A stretch of DNA of 14,395 nucleotides from a candidate division LCP-89 bacterium (GTDB taxonomy: Bacteria; Electryoneota; B3-LCP), in NCBI GenBank assembly GCA_025774735.1, contig JALGZU010000100.1:1-14395 (forward strand). The letters are read 5' to 3'. Shown in pieces: positions 6,079-14,395 of the stretch; positions within the stretch are counted from its first letter, which is position 1; the number at the start of each line of letters is the position of its first letter. The notes below the pieces were generated by a model. The model did not search any database. It worked only from the letters and a program-made list of their open reading frames with translations, and was not told where the DNA came from. The translations under genes and the position numbers were made by a program.

Positions 6079-9000
6079 ATGGCGCTTATGCACCGTACCG
6101 ATTTACTGACTGCAGCGATACTGACCTGCATCTGTCTCTCCCTGTGCGCACCATCAGCTCTGGCAGGCAACGGGAAGATATCAGGTTATGTATACGATGA
6201 GGATTCGAAAGAGCCCATTATGGGTGCGAACGTGGTTTTGGAAGGGACGCCACAGGGCGCAGCCACGGACCTCGACGGGTTCTTCATGATTGTCAACGTC
6301 ACTCCCGGGCGTTACGATGTAGTGGTTACAACCGTGGGGTACACTCCCTACAAGCAGATCGAAGTCCTGGTACAGAGTGACCTCAACACCAAGCTCGAGT
6401 TTCTCATGCAGGCTGAAATCCTGGACGCCGCCGGCATAGTGACGGTAGTGTATGAGAAACCGCTCGTCGTCCTGGATCAGACTTCGAACGCGCGCGTCAT
6501 GAGCGGTGAGGATCTCTCCAGGCTGGTCGTGGACGATATCACCGACGTCATCAGCCGCCAGACCGGGTTCACGATCGACGCGGAGGGCAATATCCACGCT
6601 CGCGGAGGCCGATCATCTGAAACCCTGTTCATCGTGGACGGCATGGACGTGCGGGATCCGCTGGTCAACTCCCGGATCGACTTCGACCTGAACAGCATGA
6701 ACATTGAGGAATTACAGGTGCTGACCGGCGGCTTCAACGCCGAATACGGTAAAGCTCAATCCGCCATCATCAAGGTCACCACCCGCGAAGGCGCCGAGGA
6801 CCACTATAATGGTCAGATCGAATACTCAACAGACAACCTGGTCGATGAAACCTCCTTCAATACCGACCGCATGGAACTCTCCCTCGGCGGTCCACTTCCG
6901 TTTACTCGCGACCTGTTCGGTAAACCCATTACATTTTTCATCTCAGGAAATGCGGAATTATCTGACACCTACACATCGTTTGACCAACTACGTCCTGACA
7001 ACGATTATCTCGACATGGGAGTAAACCTCCCAGAACGCACCGAGAACGAGTTCTACGGATCCGTGAAACTGGCCTACCAGCTCACCAGCAACAAGAAACT
7101 GACGCTGACGGCCAACCAGTACTATAAGAAATGGGATATCTACCCCACCGGTGAGGGCGTGGTCGGAGGCAATTACGGCTGGCAGTATCAATATAATACG
7201 GCCAACCGTCCCTGGGCAGAGAACAAGCGCGGCCAGGTCAACCTGAACTTCACGCACCAGCTCAACCAAAAGACCTTCTATGAAATTCAGGTCGGCCGGT
7301 TCGAAACTCGCAGTCACGTCTTTCCGGGGGGAGATATGTCCCCGGGTGACATGACCCTCGAGGATGATGCGGAAGACGTCTACAATGCCTACGTCGACCT
7401 GGACGGTAACGGCATCATCGATGCGGCTGATTTAGAGCAGCACGTACCTTTTAATGGTTTCGTAGACGCCAATTTAAACGGCCAGTATGACGGTTGGGGG
7501 GAAGGCTACGAAGACCTGAACGGTAACGGCTTGTGGGACCAGGGAGAGGACTGGGTGGACCTGAACAGCAACGGCACCTACGATTACGCCGAGCCCTGGA
7601 TCGACCGCCTCAATCCCGACACCGGCGAAAACAACGTCGGCGTTTATGACTACTGGGACGATTTCACCGACCTGAACGGCAACAACTACTGGGACGGTGA
7701 CGAGCCCCAGCTGCCCGAGCAGGATTGGAATCAGAACGGCGTGTGGGACGGCGAACGTTTCTGGGACTCCAACGGCGACGGCATCTATCAGGGCGAAGGC
7801 GAAGGCTACTACGACGTGAATATGAACGGGGAGATCGACGAGAAGAACAACTTCGGTGACGACGAAGACACTCGGGAACCGTACTGGGACGGTGACTTCT
7901 ATTACGACACCGGCGAGCCCTTCATTGATACTCCCGACGCATACGGATTTTATAATGGGGTGTGGGATCTCGGCGAAATCTGGTTCGATCTGCCCAGCTC
8001 CTATTCCAGCCCCTTCCAGGGCGATTTCAACTATGAAGCGCCGACGCTGAACGGCGTCTACGATGGGCCCAACAGCTACTTCGACGAATACGAGCTCTTC
8101 ACCAAACCGGCTATTCTCGAATTCGGGTTCGATCCCTCCTGGCCGATCCTCTACACGTACAATCCCAGCACGCACGGCGCCGATTGGCCCTCCAACTCCT
8201 GGCTCTATCAACAGGGGTATTCCACCTGGTCAAATTTGAAGGACGTGGCGGAAGGCGAGAACAATTACATGTTCAGAGCCTTCAATCCTCCCAACTTTCG
8301 CTACGATGAAGGTGAACCGTTCACGGATTACAACGGCAACGGCGAGTGGGACGGCATCGATTTCTTCCTGAATCCCGGCCAATGGGATCAACTGGCTACC
8401 TGGTACGACCGTTCCACCCTGGAATATTCCATGAAGTTCGATTTCACCAGCCAGGTGTCAAAATCGCATGAAATCAAGTCCGGGGTTGAAATAAAATACC
8501 GTGAACTGAGCATGGAGAATATCCAGGGACCGGATCAACCCTATACGAATCCCGATGTGCCGCTGCCTCCGGGAAGCCCCTTCGAGGATCGCGGTGACGT
8601 GCGCGACTTTTACGACTATTCACCCTGGGAAGGGGCCGCCTACATCCAGGACAAGATGGAATTTGAAGGCTTGATCGTCAACGCCGGCGTTCGCTTTGAC
8701 TTCATCATCCACGATCCCAACCTGGTCGATAACTCCCAACAAATGGTCGAAGAGGACCAGCCGGGCTCCGTGCTAGCGGAACGCGGCACCTATACGATAG
8801 CGCCGCGTCTGGGTATTTCACACCCCATCACCGACCGCTCCAAACTGTATTTCAACTACGGACACTTCTACCAGGCTCCGCAGTATCAATACTTCTTTAA
8901 ATCCAATACCGAGTACGCTCTGGGCGTTCAGAATCAGATTACCGATGACCTGGTGTTCACCGTTGAAGGGTATTACAAGGACATCTACGGTCTGATCTCG

Positions 9001-9720
9001 ACTATTCCCGAGCAGATCGTGGCAGGGTACACCCTCGACCGATACGTGAACCTGGATTATGGCCGGGTACGCGGCTTTGAAGTCTCCATCGACAACAACT
9101 TCTCCCGCAACTTCCTCGTGTCTCTGAAATGGGACTTCTCCTACGCCTTCGGAAAGGCCTCGTCCGCCCTGGCGGCCCAGGAAAACCGCCTCAGTAACGT
9201 GCCTGTCAACATGGATGAGCATCCGCTCGGCTGGGATGAGACCCACAAGATCAACATTTTCGGTTCGCTGATATATCAAAAGGGGGAACACCCCTACCTC
9301 TTCGGGCTGAAACTGCCCGACAACTGGCTGCTGACCCTCGAGTGGCGCTACGGTTCCGGCGAGCCGTACACCCCCAGCGAATGGACGACCGGCTTGAATC
9401 CGAACCAGATCCGGGAAAACAGCGCCCGCTACCCCTGGCATGAGATCACCAACCTGAAGTTCGAAAAGTACTTCACCTTGAAGGGCAACACGCATCTGGT
9501 CGCGGGGGTGGCGATCGAAAATCTCTTCGACACGGAAAATGTCAGGGAACTCTACACGGAGACGGGCAATCCCTACGATAGCACCTATCCGGAGCACAAC
9601 GACGCTGCACTGAGCGAGCCCTTCCCGGGACCGTATAACGTGGGCATTGACTATGACCACAATCCCCGAAATTACGATCCACCGCGCTGGATCATGTTCA
9701 GTCTCGGCCTCCAGTTCTAA
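6079..9720 (+). CDS. TonB-dependent outer membrane receptor with carboxypeptidase-regulatory-like domain
   Basis: This 1213-residue outer membrane transporter has a signal peptide (residues 1-29, ending SALA), a CarboxypepD-regulatory-like Ig domain (about 31-115: GKISGYVYDED, GANV.LEGT, GAATDLDG.F), a plug domain (about 135-235: ARGGRSSETLFIVDGM, GGFNAEYG.AQSA), and a C-terminal beta-barrel whose last residue is Phe (GLQF), the usual outer membrane assembly signal. The start follows GGAGG (6067-6071) by seven bases. Between early barrel strands lies an insertion at about residues 440-772, rich in Asp, Asn, Gly and Trp, with roughly nine calcium-loop-like motifs; the first (residues 440-451) fits a 12-residue EF-hand or dockerin loop. 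This makes the protein longer than typical SusC-like receptors. Energy would come from TonB-ExbBD, and the plug should gate uptake. The ligand is unknown. It is first in a likely operon with the lipoprotein and the fibronectin-type gene. Confidence 0.92.
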   Translation: MALMHRTDLLTAAILTCICLSLCAPSALAGNGKISGYVYDEDSKEPIMGANVVLEGTPQGAATDLDGFFMIVNVTPGRYDVVVTTVGYTPYKQIEVLVQSDLNTKLEFLMQAEILDAAGIVTVVYEKPLVVLDQTSNARVMSGEDLSRLVVDDITDVISRQTGFTIDAEGNIHARGGRSSETLFIVDGMDVRDPLVNSRIDFDLNSMNIEELQVLTGGFNAEYGKAQSAIIKVTTREGAEDHYNGQIEYSTDNLVDETSFNTDRMELSLGGPLPFTRDLFGKPITFFISGNAELSDTYTSFDQLRPDNDYLDMGVNLPERTENEFYGSVKLAYQLTSNKKLTLTANQYYKKWDIYPTGEGVVGGNYGWQYQYNTANRPWAENKRGQVNLNFTHQLNQKTFYEIQVGRFETRSHVFPGGDMSPGDMTLEDDAEDVYNAYVDLDGNGIIDAADLEQHVPFNGFVDANLNGQYDGWGEGYEDLNGNGLWDQGEDWVDLNSNGTYDYAEPWIDRLNPDTGENNVGVYDYWDDFTDLNGNNYWDGDEPQLPEQDWNQNGVWDGERFWDSNGDGIYQGEGEGYYDVNMNGEIDEKNNFGDDEDTREPYWDGDFYYDTGEPFIDTPDAYGFYNGVWDLGEIWFDLPSSYSSPFQGDFNYEAPTLNGVYDGPNSYFDEYELFTKPAILEFGFDPSWPILYTYNPSTHGADWPSNSWLYQQGYSTWSNLKDVAEGENNYMFRAFNPPNFRYDEGEPFTDYNGNGEWDGIDFFLNPGQWDQLATWYDRSTLEYSMKFDFTSQVSKSHEIKSGVEIKYRELSMENIQGPDQPYTNPDVPLPPGSPFEDRGDVRDFYDYSPWEGAAYIQDKMEFEGLIVNAGVRFDFIIHDPNLVDNSQQMVEEDQPGSVLAERGTYTIAPRLGISHPITDRSKLYFNYGHFYQAPQYQYFFKSNTEYALGVQNQITDDLVFTVEGYYKDIYGLISTIPEQIVAGYTLDRYVNLDYGRVRGFEVSIDNNFSRNFLVSLKWDFSYAFGKASSALAAQENRLSNVPVNMDEHPLGWDETHKINIFGSLIYQKGEHPYLFGLKLPDNWLLTLEWRYGSGEPYTPSEWTTGLNPNQIRENSARYPWHEITNLKFEKYFTLKGNTHLVAGVAIENLFDTENVRELYTETGNPYDSTYPEHNDAALSEPFPGPYNVGIDYDHNPRNYDPPRWIMFSLGLQF

Positions 9721-9750
9721 GGTGTCCGCATAGCAATCGTGGTAAAAACG

Positions 9751-9765
9751 TCCGGTTAAACCGGA
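9751..9765. repeat. Short hairpin between receptor and lipoprotein genes
   Basis: TCCGGT and ACCGGA pair around TAA, and the ribosome binding site AGGAG (9771-9775) follows six bases later. It lies within the 61-base gap and has no T tract, so it is more likely an RNA processing or translation element than a terminator. Confidence 0.35.
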
Positions 9766-9781
9766 AAAGCAGGAGTAAACT

Positions 9782-11770
9782 ATGAAGGTGAGGATCTTCC
9801 TCTGGCTAGTACTCGTATCAGCCCTCATCTGGGCCGGCTGTACGACGGACGAAAACGGGGGACCGAGCGGTCCTGAATATAGCGGAACTCCCCTGTCCTC
9901 CGATGACTTACTAACGACCGACTGGAGTGAAAGCCCTTACTGGGTGCAAGAGGACTTGATCATTCCAGAGGGCGAGACAGTGGTCATTCCCCCCGACACG
10001 GAGCTGCGCTTCGGTCACGAATACGATAACGAAGGGTCGAAAATCTACTATAAAATGATCGTCAACGGATGCCTCAAGGCGATCGGCACTGAGGACCAAA
10101 ACATCGTCTTCACGTCTATAGAGGGATCAGTTGGAGCGGGAGATTTCGGCCAGTGGCGTTCCATCATCGTTGACGATGCGGATCACCGGGCTGTCAATCC
10201 GGAGGATACCACGATCCTGGAATTCTGCCTCGTTCAGTTCGGAGCCTCGGCGGACACCAATGCCCGCTATCCCCTGCCGGACACCACCATCATTGGTGAA
10301 GATACAACCATCGTCGATGATGGCGTTTTAATCCAAGGTGCAATTTTCTGCTGGGAATCCAGCCCCAGCATCCGCAACTGCACCATCCTGAAGAACGGTT
10401 ATCACGGCATTCTCAGCTACGGCAGCGAGAGCCAGCCCAATATCATCAACACGAACATCTACGAGAATGACGGTGACGGCATCCGCTGTGAACCCGAAGG
10501 CGGACGCGGGCAACCTGACGTCTGGTTCACCAACTGCAAAGAGAACAACGGGCGCCAGTTCGGGGACTGCCCTGACGGCATGGGCGACCTGATTACCCTG
10601 AATGTCAACCGGGATTCCTGCGATTTCCAGAACAACATCAAGCTGGAGCCCTTCTTCCTTGACTTCGACAATCAGGTCTACGACCTGCACGCCTGTTCGC
10701 ACCTCATCAATGCGGGCGTCGACACGACCACCATCGGATCGATCCCCTATACGGTGGCCGCAAATGAACTGCGCGGGTTCCTGCAGAAGACGGACGCATT
10801 GGAAAACGGCACCTGGTTCGTCTCCTGCAACGCCTTCGTCGACGAAGGTGACAGCCTGATTCTACGAAACGTCGACCTGATCTTCGAAGGCTTTTATGAC
10901 CTCCAGATCCGGGGCACCCTCCGGGCGGAAAACGTGAACTTCCTCCCCGCAGATCCCGAGGATCCGCTGAACTGGTGGGCGGGTCTGGTCTTCGCCGAGA
11001 CGGCGGATCCGACCTCGTACGTCGATAGTTGCACGTTCCTCAACGCGTCGACGACCATCAAAGAAGATCCTTTTGGCGGAGCGATCACCATCTACAACAT
11101 CTCCCCGACCATCACGGGCAACACCTTTACCAATAATGAATATACCGCCGTCACCTGCCTGAATGGAGCCCAGCCCGAAATCAGCTGGAATATGGTGGAT
11201 GGATTCGGAGAGGCGGCGATCTACTGCCACGGCAACTCCCATCCCAACATCCATCACAACGTTCTCCGCAATGGAGACGGGTACGGCATCTGGTGCAATT
11301 TCTTCTCCTCGCCGACGATTCAGTTTAACGTTATCTGCGACAATTCGGTCAACGGCATCAAGTGCATCCAGCTCTCGGCGCCGTGGATCGAATACAACTC
11401 CATCGTTGGGAACTCTTATTCGGGCATTTATTGCTATCAGCAGTCCAACCCGACCATCAAGAATTGCATCATCGCTTTCAACGGATCGACGCAAACCTGG
11501 CTGGAGAACTTTGGCAACGGCATCAAGGTCGAAGGCTCCTCGTTCCCGGTGGTAACCTACAACGACGTCTATCAACCTGAAGGCCAGGGGTCTGCCTACG
11601 GCGGTAACATCACACCGGATGTAACCAACATCAGCGAAGATCCCGGCTTCCTCGATCTCGAAGGCCGAGATTTTCACGTAGATTACGATAATTCCACGTC
11701 CCCCTGTCTCACCGCCGGTTCCGATGGCGGTGAAATCGGAGCTTACGGCCAGGGTGACTGGGAACTGTAA
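9782..11770 (+). CDS. Surface lipoprotein with right-handed parallel beta-helix
   Basis: The product has 662 residues with a lipoprotein signal peptide; the lipobox ends at residues 17-20 (WAGC), giving acylated C20 and a flexible Gly/Ser-rich tail. Residues 50-150 carry the edge motif common in secreted beta-helix proteins (PEGETVVIPP, GxLKAIGTEDQNIVFTS). One set of coils lies at about 185-240. A second, at 442-560, is built on an exact 23-residue period: Pro at 442, 465, 488, 511, 534 and 557, and Cys at 459, 482, 505, 528 and 551. The end (SPCLTAGS, GEIGAYG) is typical of the family. Such folds are found in polysaccharide lyases and surface adhesins, but no lyase active site was recognised. 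AGGAG at 9771-9775 precedes the ATG by six bases. The gene lies 61 bases after the receptor, as expected of a lipoprotein partner, although it is not SusD-like in sequence. Confidence 0.88.
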   Translation: MKVRIFLWLVLVSALIWAGCTTDENGGPSGPEYSGTPLSSDDLLTTDWSESPYWVQEDLIIPEGETVVIPPDTELRFGHEYDNEGSKIYYKMIVNGCLKAIGTEDQNIVFTSIEGSVGAGDFGQWRSIIVDDADHRAVNPEDTTILEFCLVQFGASADTNARYPLPDTTIIGEDTTIVDDGVLIQGAIFCWESSPSIRNCTILKNGYHGILSYGSESQPNIINTNIYENDGDGIRCEPEGGRGQPDVWFTNCKENNGRQFGDCPDGMGDLITLNVNRDSCDFQNNIKLEPFFLDFDNQVYDLHACSHLINAGVDTTTIGSIPYTVAANELRGFLQKTDALENGTWFVSCNAFVDEGDSLILRNVDLIFEGFYDLQIRGTLRAENVNFLPADPEDPLNWWAGLVFAETADPTSYVDSCTFLNASTTIKEDPFGGAITIYNISPTITGNTFTNNEYTAVTCLNGAQPEISWNMVDGFGEAAIYCHGNSHPNIHHNVLRNGDGYGIWCNFFSSPTIQFNVICDNSVNGIKCIQLSAPWIEYNSIVGNSYSGIYCYQQSNPTIKNCIIAFNGSTQTWLENFGNGIKVEGSSFPVVTYNDVYQPEGQGSAYGGNITPDVTNISEDPGFLDLEGRDFHVDYDNSTSPCLTAGSDGGEIGAYGQGDWEL

Positions 11771-11850
11771 GCATAAATAAAACCGGATTTAGCAGGCTCG
11801 AAACGAGTCCAAAACTTACGAATCAAAGGGCATAAAAGGTGCCGTCCTGA

Positions 11851-11868
11851 AGGGAGAAAGCTCTCCCT
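11851..11868 (+). promoter_or_regulatory. Hairpin next to the ribosome binding site of the third operon gene
   Basis: AGGGAGA (11851-11857) and TCTCCCT (11862-11868) pair perfectly around AAGC. The ribosome binding site GGAGG (11873-11877) starts four bases after the stem. No T tract follows, so the hairpin may affect translation or mRNA ends in the 116-base gap rather than stop transcription. Confidence 0.4.
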
Positions 11869-11886
11869 ACTTGGAGGTTGACGAAT

Positions 11887-14395
11887 ATGATTAGGAAACG
11901 GATTTCCTTCGGTCTGATGATCGGTCTCATTACTCTGGTCACCGCAGCCGCGGCGCGCGACGACGAGTCTATTTTCCAGCCCCCTACGACCGCCATCGCC
12001 AATATCGCCCGCTACAACCGGACGCATCGCAAGGGCAACATCTGGCTGACCATTACCAACTGGGGTTTCTTCGGAAATTACGGCCCCGGTGACACGGATG
12101 CCATGGAAGATCCCGAATTTCCGGGGACCTGGGCGCCTCAAACTCGGAAGTGCAGTATCTCTTTATGGGAGCCATTTGGGTCGGAGCCCTGGTGGAAGAG
12201 GCCGGCTTCTATTTCCCCCGCATCTCGGTTGGATCGGAGGGATGGACCGGTCCCGGGAATAACAATTTCGAGTTGGAGCCCGGTGAAATCGGCGGAACTC
12301 CCCAGGAAGAACACGGCATCCGCGAACGCAGCACCATCCAGAATTCGTACAACCGGCTGGGCGAATACGTATACGATGAAAATGCAATCGCCGAGCAGGA
12401 CTTTATCGCCGTCTATTCGGACACACTCGATGAATACTTCTGGACAGGCACCGACATCTTCGACGGTCCCCATTTCCCTCTGGGCGTGCGGGTGACGCAA
12501 AAATCCTATTCGTGGTCCTACAATTACGCTCAGGATTTCATCCTGATCGACTATGAATTCGAGAACATCGCCAGCAACTTCCTGCGGGACTTTTATATCG
12601 GCCTCTACGTCGATGCCGACGTCGGCGCCGAATTCGAAAGCCAGTGGCATACGGATGACATCTGCGGCTTCCAGCGCTGGTACTACTACGAACGCACCCT
12701 CCCGGACGGCTCCACAGTGCCGGACTCCCTGATCATCAACACCGCCTGGATCGCCGACAACGACGGGCGTCCACCCACAACCGGCTCGGGGAACGATTAC
12801 TCCTGTCCAGACGTGACCGGGGTGCGCGTGGTCCGGGCTCCGAATCCGAGGCTGGAAACCTCCTTTAACTGGTGGATATCGAACTCAAATCCCGACCTGG
12901 ATTTCGGGCCGTCCTGGGCGGAAGACGGATCCGAGGGTAACTGGACGGCGACCTACGGCACCCCCAACGGTGACGCCCGCAAGTACTTCGTCATGTCCAA
13001 CGGCGAATTCGACTACGACCAGGTTTACGTCGCCGATGATGATTGGATCATAGATCACCCACAGATCACATACGACGAAGACAGCGTAGAAACGGAACAC
13101 CCCTGGAAGATTGAAGAATATTCCGAAGCGGGCGACCTGGCCAATGGATACGATACCCGCTACCTGCTCTCCTGGGGCCCCCTGGGCATCCGCGACCATC
13201 AGAATCCCACCACCGGGGAATGGGTCTACCGGCTCAATCCGGGCGAAAAGTTCCACATGACCATGGCTTACGTGGCCGGCGCCAACTTCCATACTCCCGA
13301 CGCTTCACAGGGCGACCTGAGCGGGTCCAATGTGCCCGATCCCAGCATCTACAATTTCGCCAACCTGCAGCACAACGCCGCCTGGGCGGCCCGGGTGTAT
13401 GACAACGACATGGTGGATACCAACGGGGACGGCTGGTACGGAGAGGACGTTGGCGAAGATATGAAATATGCAGAAAATGTCGGGGACTCCGTGGTCTATT
13501 TCGGTGACTTCTATGGGTTTTACGAGGGCCCGGATCTTGATGGAACGGAGAGGAACGGCAAGCTGGACCAGTTCGAGGATGAGATACCGCGCCCGGAATT
13601 TGCCTATGATCCGCGTTACGGCGACCTGAACATCGGCTATACCCAGTACAACAACATCCTCGATCCCGGCGACGGCATCCCGGACTTCAAAGGCCCGCCG
13701 CCGCCGCCCATCCCGGAGCTGTTCTTCGAACTCACGGAATCCGAAGTGCTGCTCCGCTGGAAGGACAACGCTGAGGATCCCAGCTACTTCGATCCTTTCT
13801 CGCACGTTCAGGACTTCGAAGGCTACCGCATCTACGTCTCCAACACGGGCCTGGAATACGATTACCAGCTTCTGGCAGAATTCGACCTCGTCAACTTCGC
13901 CTACTACAGCATCAACGATTCGCTGGCCACCATTCCCAACGCCCAGACGAACGGCGCGGCCACGATCGACACTCTGGGAGACGGTTTAACCTACTACCGC
14001 AAACCCGTCAATACCAATACCGGCCTGGGCGCCATCAACGAGACGGATTCTACCTATGTCTACGTCATTCAGAATGCCCATCCGCTTTTCCCGCGGTACT
14101 ATGCAGTATCCGCATTTGACTTCGGCGATCCCAGTTCGGGAACCGAACCACTGGAGACGGCCCGAAACGCCAACCGTATCTACGTTGCGCCTTCCGGCAG
14201 TCCCACTAACAAGGTTTCGGTCGTACCGAATCCTTATCGAGCCTACGAAGACTATACTCAGGCCTACATAGAGACGAGCCCCGGCTCCGGACTCTCCTGG
14301 GAAAACCAGGACGACGGAACTCCCGAATACTTCCCCCAGACCGACCGGCGCCTGGAATTCATCAACCTGCCCAGCCAATGCCTGATCCGCATCTA
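11887..14395 (+). pseudogene. Secreted fibronectin-III-like protein gene, frameshifted and cut by the window edge
   Basis: The gene starts at the ATG 11887, nine bases after GGAGG (11873-11877); a TTG at 11878 is too close to that site. The first 84 codons encode a signal peptide (MIRKRISFGLMIGLITLV, cleavage near AAAA/RDD) and a mature N-terminus with NIWLTITNWGFFGNYGPG and DPEFPGTWAP. Past about 12138 this frame turns into low-quality Ser/Arg-rich translation and stops at 12493-12495. The convincing protein continues in the frame one base back (NSEVQYLFMGAIWVGALVEE) without a stop to the window end, about 752 codons. That second frame has its own stop at 12090-12092, so the crossing lies after it. 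A loss of 3n+1 bases near 12136-12145 explains the pattern. Sequencing or assembly error is an alternative. If the break is real, only a truncated 202-residue product is made. Confidence 0.75.
12138..14395 (+). CDS. Main reading frame of the frameshifted secreted protein (open at both ends)
   Basis: This frame is open from 12093 to the right edge, and coding quality is clear from about 12138. It encodes a large extracellular protein. The first two thirds contain aromatic-rich, beta-type sequence (QKSYSWSYNYAQDFILIDYE, FYIGLYVDADVG) and two acidic D-x-N-G motifs (DTNGDGWYGED near 13418; DLDGTERNGKLD near 13537). After a PPPPP linker (near 13694), a fibronectin-III-like unit follows (ELTESEVLLRWKDNA, EGYRIYVSNTG, YYAVSAFDFGDPSS). 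The sequence near 14215 (KVSVVPNPYRAY) resembles the start of C-terminal domains that often precede a type IX sorting signal, which would lie beyond the window. An internal ATG (12165) has no ribosome binding site, so independent translation is doubtful. Ligand and function are unknown; position after receptor and lipoprotein suggests a surface role. Confidence 0.7.

Noticed and set aside
7474..8211. Long open minus-strand frame inside the receptor insertion
   Set aside because: It mirrors the repetitive GAC/GGC/AAC codons of the plus-strand repeats and yields a Val/Ile/Gly-rich low-complexity product, with no ribosome binding site noticed.
8818..9828. 336-codon minus-strand frame antisense to the receptor end
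   Set aside because: It spans the receptor stop and the next gene's signal peptide, shows no domain, and is explained by third-position bias of the sense gene.
10862..11677. 271-codon minus-strand frame antisense to the lipoprotein
   Set aside because: The sense strand encodes a regular 23-residue repeat protein. The antisense product is a Val/Asp/Arg-rich shadow without recognisable motifs.
12130..12150. Programmed -1 frameshift as the explanation of the frame break
   Set aside because: The local codons CCT CAA ACT do not form a canonical X XXY YYZ slippery heptamer and no strong downstream stem was seen. A small deletion or assembly error is simpler.

Overview
The window looks like a chromosomal segment of a Gram-negative, respiring bacterium of the wider FCB group (KSB1, Marinimicrobia, Zixibacteria or Calditrichota-like lineages). 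This is inferred from a secreted protein with a PYPNPFN-type C-terminal sorting domain (type IX secretion), a large TonB-dependent receptor with a CarboxypepD-regulatory-like N-terminus, a lipobox-bearing beta-helix lipoprotein, and dense c-type heme genes. No rRNA, tRNA, CRISPR array or insertion sequence was seen, and the taxon cannot be fixed from the sequence alone.

Region 1 (1-3420) is respiratory. It starts with the 3' end of a c554-like multiheme cytochrome gene, closed by a strong hairpin terminator. A compact operon follows: Rieske iron-sulfur protein (GTG start at 587, Tat signal), cytochrome b of fused b6/subunit-IV type (overlapping the Rieske stop by one base), and a membrane-anchored cytochrome c with nine CXXCH motifs. 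The order implies a quinol-oxidising Rieske/cytochrome b complex in which a nonaheme cytochrome takes the place of cytochrome c1 or f.

Region 2 (3394-6078) holds a single secreted seven-repeat beta-propeller protein with a type IX sorting domain, between two gene-free stretches. The second stretch contains a short acidic reading frame on the minus strand (5384-5563), with an excellent ribosome binding site at an internal GTG, and a candidate sigma70-like promoter facing the receptor gene.

Region 3 (6079-14395) is a probable outer-membrane/surface operon: a 1213-residue TonB-dependent receptor carrying an insertion of about 330 residues with calcium-loop-like D-x-N-G-N-G motifs, a surface lipoprotein with a parallel beta-helix built on an exact 23-residue repeat and a cysteine ladder, and a secreted protein with a fibronectin-III-like segment. 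The reading frame of that last gene is broken near 12138, and the gene runs off the right edge. The three would form a surface uptake or attachment assembly, but the ligand cannot be named from the sequence.
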